Source of the DNA: Segatella maculosa DSM 19339 = JCM 15638
GTDB lineage: Bacteria; Bacteroidota; Bacteroidia; Bacteroidales; Bacteroidaceae
NCBI RefSeq assembly: GCF_000382385.1
Contig: NZ_KB908319.1
Coordinates: 186,001-250,000 of the forward strand
Length of the DNA: 64,000 bases
Reading direction: 5' to 3'
Shown: positions 60,983-64,000 of the stretch, one piece after another
How positions within the stretch are numbered: position 1 is the first letter of the stretch
Layout: each line of letters starts with the position of its first letter
Notes under the pieces: model-generated
Databases searched by the model: none
What the model was told of the DNA's origin: nothing
Seen by the model: the letters and a program-made list of their open reading frames with translations, nothing else
Translations under genes and position numbers: made by a program

Positions 60983-62629
60983 TTATTTATATCCGGGGTT
61001 CTGCTCCATGGGCTTACCCACATTCGCGTCGATGATGACCTGCGGGATAGGTAGCAGCACCTGATAATCCTGTATTCCGGGCACATGGTCGCGCGTCCCT
61101 GCAGCAATCGGATTGTATTTGCGCGTGCGCTCCACCAATTTTCCCGTCCGTATGAGCGTTTCGCGACGATACTCCTCAGTAACAAGTTCACGGGCACGCT
61201 CGTCGAGTATATAATCCAAGGTCACGTCGGCAGCCGTAATCGGTGTTGCGTGCGACCTCGTCCTCACCTTATTTATATATTTGGCAGCCTCCGCATCGTC
61301 GCCCGTCTTATGTAGCGCCTCGGCATAGAGCAGGTAGGTGTCGGCCAAGCGCAGGAATGTCTGATTGCAATATGCATATCCGTCATTCCATCTGTTCTTC
61401 TCGGGGAAAGTCCAATCCCATTTGCGCGTGCTGGCCCATTTGTTATTGTTCGATTTCATCTTCGAAGCAGCCATGTCGCATACGACAGTGTTCCCCTTTT
61501 TGTCTACGTAGCTCTTGCGAACGGCATATTCGCTGAAGCGATCGTCCTGCGGTTCGTAAATACTGAACACCCATGCCGTGATGGCTGCACGGCCGAGGCC
61601 ACGCCCACCGTATTCGGGTTTGTAGTCAATACCCAACTTGTTGTATTCCGACACCCATGTGCGCCGCATGGAATTCGGATAGCGGCCGTTGGTATTGTCC
61701 AATGTCGTGTTCGGTAAAATCCATAAAGCTTCCGTGTTTCCTTCAGAAGTCAAGATGTTCCCGTCTAAGAACTGGTCCATGAAAGCACAGCCGGGTTGGT
61801 TCTTCTTCACGCCATAACGGGCTGTAATCAACTTATAATTCGGATTAGACACCGCAGCCTTACCCTTTGCGACGGCATCTTCGTTGCGGTTTTCCCATAG
61901 GTAAAGCTCCGTCAAGAAGTGTTGCGCCACGACTTTCGACAGTGTCGTCACGTTATCCGCCTTCTCCGGCAGATATTTTTCCGCAAACAAAAGGTCTTGC
62001 TCCATCAAGGCCTGCACCTTCTCCACTGGTTCACGCTCCCAGTCATCACGATAAGAGCTACCCGTTATCTCGTGTTCCGAAATAGGAACGGCACCGAAAG
62101 TCATCGCCAAATGACGGTAACACCAAGCACGAATCAACCGTGCATGCGCAACGACTTCGTTCTTGCGCTTCTCATTATCTGCCGGAGTAGCTCCGCCCCA
62201 GTCTACACCCTTGTTCTCTGCCCTATCTATCAACATGTTGGCGGCATTGATGCAACGATACATCACAAGAAATACGCCGGGATGGGCCGAGGGGTCGGTG
62301 GATTCTCCATTCAGGAACTGCATGGTTGAGTTCAGGTCGGCTTCGGTGTAACGGTTTAGTCCTCTTGACCAAGAAAACTCCGAATTGGCCCATGCTACGT
62401 CCGTTCCTACCTTCCACATCATACCAAACTCTATGGAGAGAATAGCTTCTCCGCGCTCCTCTCTCACCATATTGAGCAGTGCATGCTTAGAAGCGTTAAA
62501 ACCATTCAGGTCGGTATAAAGGTTGTCAGCATAGGTCTTATCCTTTGCAACCTCATCTAAAAAACTGTCGCTGCAACCTGACATTAGCAGACCAACAAAG
62601 GTTGCTATCAATATAAATTTCTTTTTCAT
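60983..62629 (-). CDS. susD: SusD/RagB family glycan-binding lipoprotein, locus 2
   Basis: Outer-membrane lipoprotein of 548 residues (lipobox LMSGC, Cys19 after MKKKFILIATFVGLLMSG). SusD-type features: FLDEVAKDKTYADNLYTD, VVAHARLIRAWCYRHLAMTF (TPR-like), LLYAEALHKTGDDAEAAKYI and ARELVTEEYRRETLIRTGKL near the end. It starts 26 bases after the locus 2 susC stop. It differs widely from the SusD at 25180. Its partner is the truncated SusC. The symbol denotes family. Confidence 0.93.
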   Translation of the reverse strand: MKKKFILIATFVGLLMSGCSDSFLDEVAKDKTYADNLYTDLNGFNASKHALLNMVREERGEAILSIEFGMMWKVGTDVAWANSEFSWSRGLNRYTEADLNSTMQFLNGESTDPSAHPGVFLVMYRCINAANMLIDRAENKGVDWGGATPADNEKRKNEVVAHARLIRAWCYRHLAMTFGAVPISEHEITGSSYRDDWEREPVEKVQALMEQDLLFAEKYLPEKADNVTTLSKVVAQHFLTELYLWENRNEDAVAKGKAAVSNPNYKLITARYGVKKNQPGCAFMDQFLDGNILTSEGNTEALWILPNTTLDNTNGRYPNSMRRTWVSEYNKLGIDYKPEYGGRGLGRAAITAWVFSIYEPQDDRFSEYAVRKSYVDKKGNTVVCDMAASKMKSNNNKWASTRKWDWTFPEKNRWNDGYAYCNQTFLRLADTYLLYAEALHKTGDDAEAAKYINKVRTRSHATPITAADVTLDYILDERARELVTEEYRRETLIRTGKLVERTRKYNPIAAGTRDHVPGIQDYQVLLPIPQVIIDANVGKPMEQNPGYK

Positions 62630-62655
62630 GACATTTTCTTTTAATCGTTATCTCA

Positions 62656-64000
62656 TTAAAGACTAACTCTCACGCCAAACAAGAACGTACGCATGGGCGG
62701 AGTGGTATAATCGCCCGAAAGCTCCGGATCCATACCTACATAATGCGTAATCGTAAATACGTTCTTTACATTCCCAAATAGTTCCAAGTTGGAAAGCCGC
62801 AACGGACGAATCAATCGTTCAGGGAATCTGTAAGACAGGGAAATATCACTCAGCCGAATGAAAGAGGCATCATTGGTCTTCCCAAAATAATTCAGTCCAT
62901 AGGGGTTTGAGTCGGAACGGTTGGCCGGATAGGTGTTAATCTTGTTCTCTGGTGTCCACCATGTCCTGTTCCTGATATTCTGTTTCTCGAAATAAGTGTT
63001 GTTGTATTCTGTATAACGGGTAACACCATGTACCGCATGGAGGAAGAAACTCAACGAGAGGTTCTTGTAGGTAAACGTGTTCATCAAACCCACACGATAG
63101 TCTGGTGTCTTATAACCAAAGACATGGCGGTCGTCGGGTGTGATTTTCCCATCCTTATTATAATCCAACACTTTCACGTCGCCGGGCTTTGCCGTCGGCA
63201 TGTAAGAGTGGGCAATATCCTCATCTTCCTGCCAGATGCCGGCAAACTCATAGCCATAAATTACGCCGATAGGCTTTCCGATAAACCAAGAATTGGCCTT
63301 ATTGTCAGCTGGATTTCCATGCTCGTCACGCAAACCGATATCGATAATCTTATTACGGTCATGTGAAATATTGAAATCTGTGCGCCATGTAAAGTCCTTG
63401 GTCCTGATGTTCACACTTGAGATTTGCAGTTCAATGCCATGACCATGTGTCTTTCCCATGTTCTGCAAGATGTTGTTGGAACCGTTAATCTGCGGAATGA
63501 CCTTATTGAGCAGCAGGTCATAGGTGTTTGAGAAATAGATATCCAAACTACCGAAGAGACGACCTTTTAAGAAAGAATAGTCCCAACCGATATTCCATTG
63601 TTCGGTTGTCTCCCAACTCAACGACGGATCTGCCAGCTTCTTCGAATAATAGCCAATGACCGGCTGGTCTTTTGCATCCAAATAAGGACGCGAGTTCATC
63701 GTGGCCATGGCATCATAGGGCTCGATAGCCTGATTACCATTCTTACCCCAAGACAGTCTCAGCTTCGAATGGTCGAGCCATGTCAATTTATCCATGAACT
63801 TCTCGTTTTCCATGTTCCATCCCAAAGCCAACGAGGGAAACACACCATACTTACTGTTCTTTCCGAAAGCCGAATCTCCATCGCGACGCACCGTGAACGT
63901 AAAGAGATAGCGACTGTCGTAGCTATAGTTTGCACGGAACATCTGGCCGATTGCTGTACGCTGAATATAGGTATCTGTGCCCTTAAGCGTCGTTGCATCA
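62656..64000 (-). CDS. susC: SusC/RagA family TonB-dependent transporter, cut by window edge
   Basis: C-terminal 448 codons, including stop, of a SusC-type glycan importer; the 5' part lies beyond 64000. The frame continues without a stop to the window end (reading DATTLKGTDTYIQRTAIGQ before the internal Met at 63942), so the apparent shorter start there is false. Barrel strands with typical SusC phrases are seen: MFRANYSYDSRYLFTFTVRR, GVFPSLALGWNMENEKFM, DFTWRTDFNISHDRNKIIDI and the final RTFLFGVRVSL. The end matches the aromatic-terminal strand of outer-membrane barrels. Confidence 0.92.
   Translation of the reverse strand, partial: DATTLKGTDTYIQRTAIGQMFRANYSYDSRYLFTFTVRRDGDSAFGKNSKYGVFPSLALGWNMENEKFMDKLTWLDHSKLRLSWGKNGNQAIEPYDAMATMNSRPYLDAKDQPVIGYYSKKLADPSLSWETTEQWNIGWDYSFLKGRLFGSLDIYFSNTYDLLLNKVIPQINGSNNILQNMGKTHGHGIELQISSVNIRTKDFTWRTDFNISHDRNKIIDIGLRDEHGNPADNKANSWFIGKPIGVIYGYEFAGIWQEDEDIAHSYMPTAKPGDVKVLDYNKDGKITPDDRHVFGYKTPDYRVGLMNTFTYKNLSLSFFLHAVHGVTRYTEYNNTYFEKQNIRNRTWWTPENKINTYPANRSDSNPYGLNYFGKTNDASFIRLSDISLSYRFPERLIRPLRLSNLELFGNVKNVFTITHYVGMDPELSGDYTTPPMRTFLFGVRVSL

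Noticed and set aside
63783..63998. Alternative frame at the window edge
   Set aside because: The SusC frame continues unbroken through this stretch and has family motifs.
1..64000. tRNA, rRNA, integrase, transposase or phage genes
   Set aside because: I looked for tRNA-like ends, recombinase motifs and IS-type inverted repeats around coding frames and found none convincing. A covariance search would be needed to exclude small RNAs fully.

Overview
The window looks like a chromosomal segment of a Prevotella-type Bacteroidales. The evidence is two SusC/SusD glycan-uptake loci, a hybrid two-component regulator, MurF-alanine racemase as one polypeptide, DUF1599/DoxX-like/TpiA/SPOR/FolE in one row, and many promoters that fit the Bacteroidetes pattern (TTTG, about 17-20 bases, TAnnTTTG). 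No rRNA, tRNA, CRISPR array, insertion sequence or phage gene was seen.

Layout. 0.1-5.4 kb: aminopeptidase P, malate dehydrogenase, a SemiSWEET sugar transporter and class I fumarase. 5.4-6.2 kb: a repeat-filled gap with an 87-bp tandem array and a long hairpin. 6.3-12.3 kb: a minus-strand operon hflX > DUF4954 > M16 protease. 12.5-12.6 kb: a promoter and a strong terminator with no gene between them, a candidate small RNA. 12.8-14.4 kb: a GC-rich GH20 hexosaminidase, then two tandem-repeat arrays. 15.1-30.1 kb: polysaccharide locus 1, read on the minus strand as susC > susD > SusE-like lipoprotein > surface lipoprotein > GH5 glucanase, with a hybrid two-component sensor/regulator after it. 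The surface lipoprotein is cut by one in-frame TGA. 30.3-32.8 kb: murF-alr.

33.4-39.9 kb: a DUF4840-like lipoprotein, an ECF sigma factor overlapping a protein with both an inner-membrane helix and an outer-membrane barrel (the Dma-type anti-sigma layout), MntP, a coiled-coil lipoprotein, RsmI and LpxA. 40.0-45.9 kb: a complete RND efflux trio. 46.6-47.1 kb: a DUF2442/DUF4160 pair whose DUF4160 gene has a frameshifted N-terminus. 47.4-55.4 kb: zinc-ribbon membrane protein, CCA-adding enzyme, small lipoprotein, DUF1599, a DoxX-like protein that runs without a stop codon into triosephosphate isomerase, SPOR protein, FolE, a second DUF4840-like lipoprotein and exonuclease III.

55.7-64.0 kb: polysaccharide locus 2 on the minus strand, susC (cut by the window edge) > susD > GH3 > GH18 > NagX-like membrane acyltransferase, which suggests use of a GlcNAc-containing glycan. 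Gaps across the window carry two dispersed palindromic repeat families (called A and B here) and three four-copy arrays of 22- or 23-bp self-complementary repeats. The most unusual points are the missing stop before tpiA, the nonsense codon in the surface lipoprotein, the frameshifted DUF4160, the dual-membrane anti-sigma cassette, the orphan promoter-terminator pair and the 22-bp arrays.
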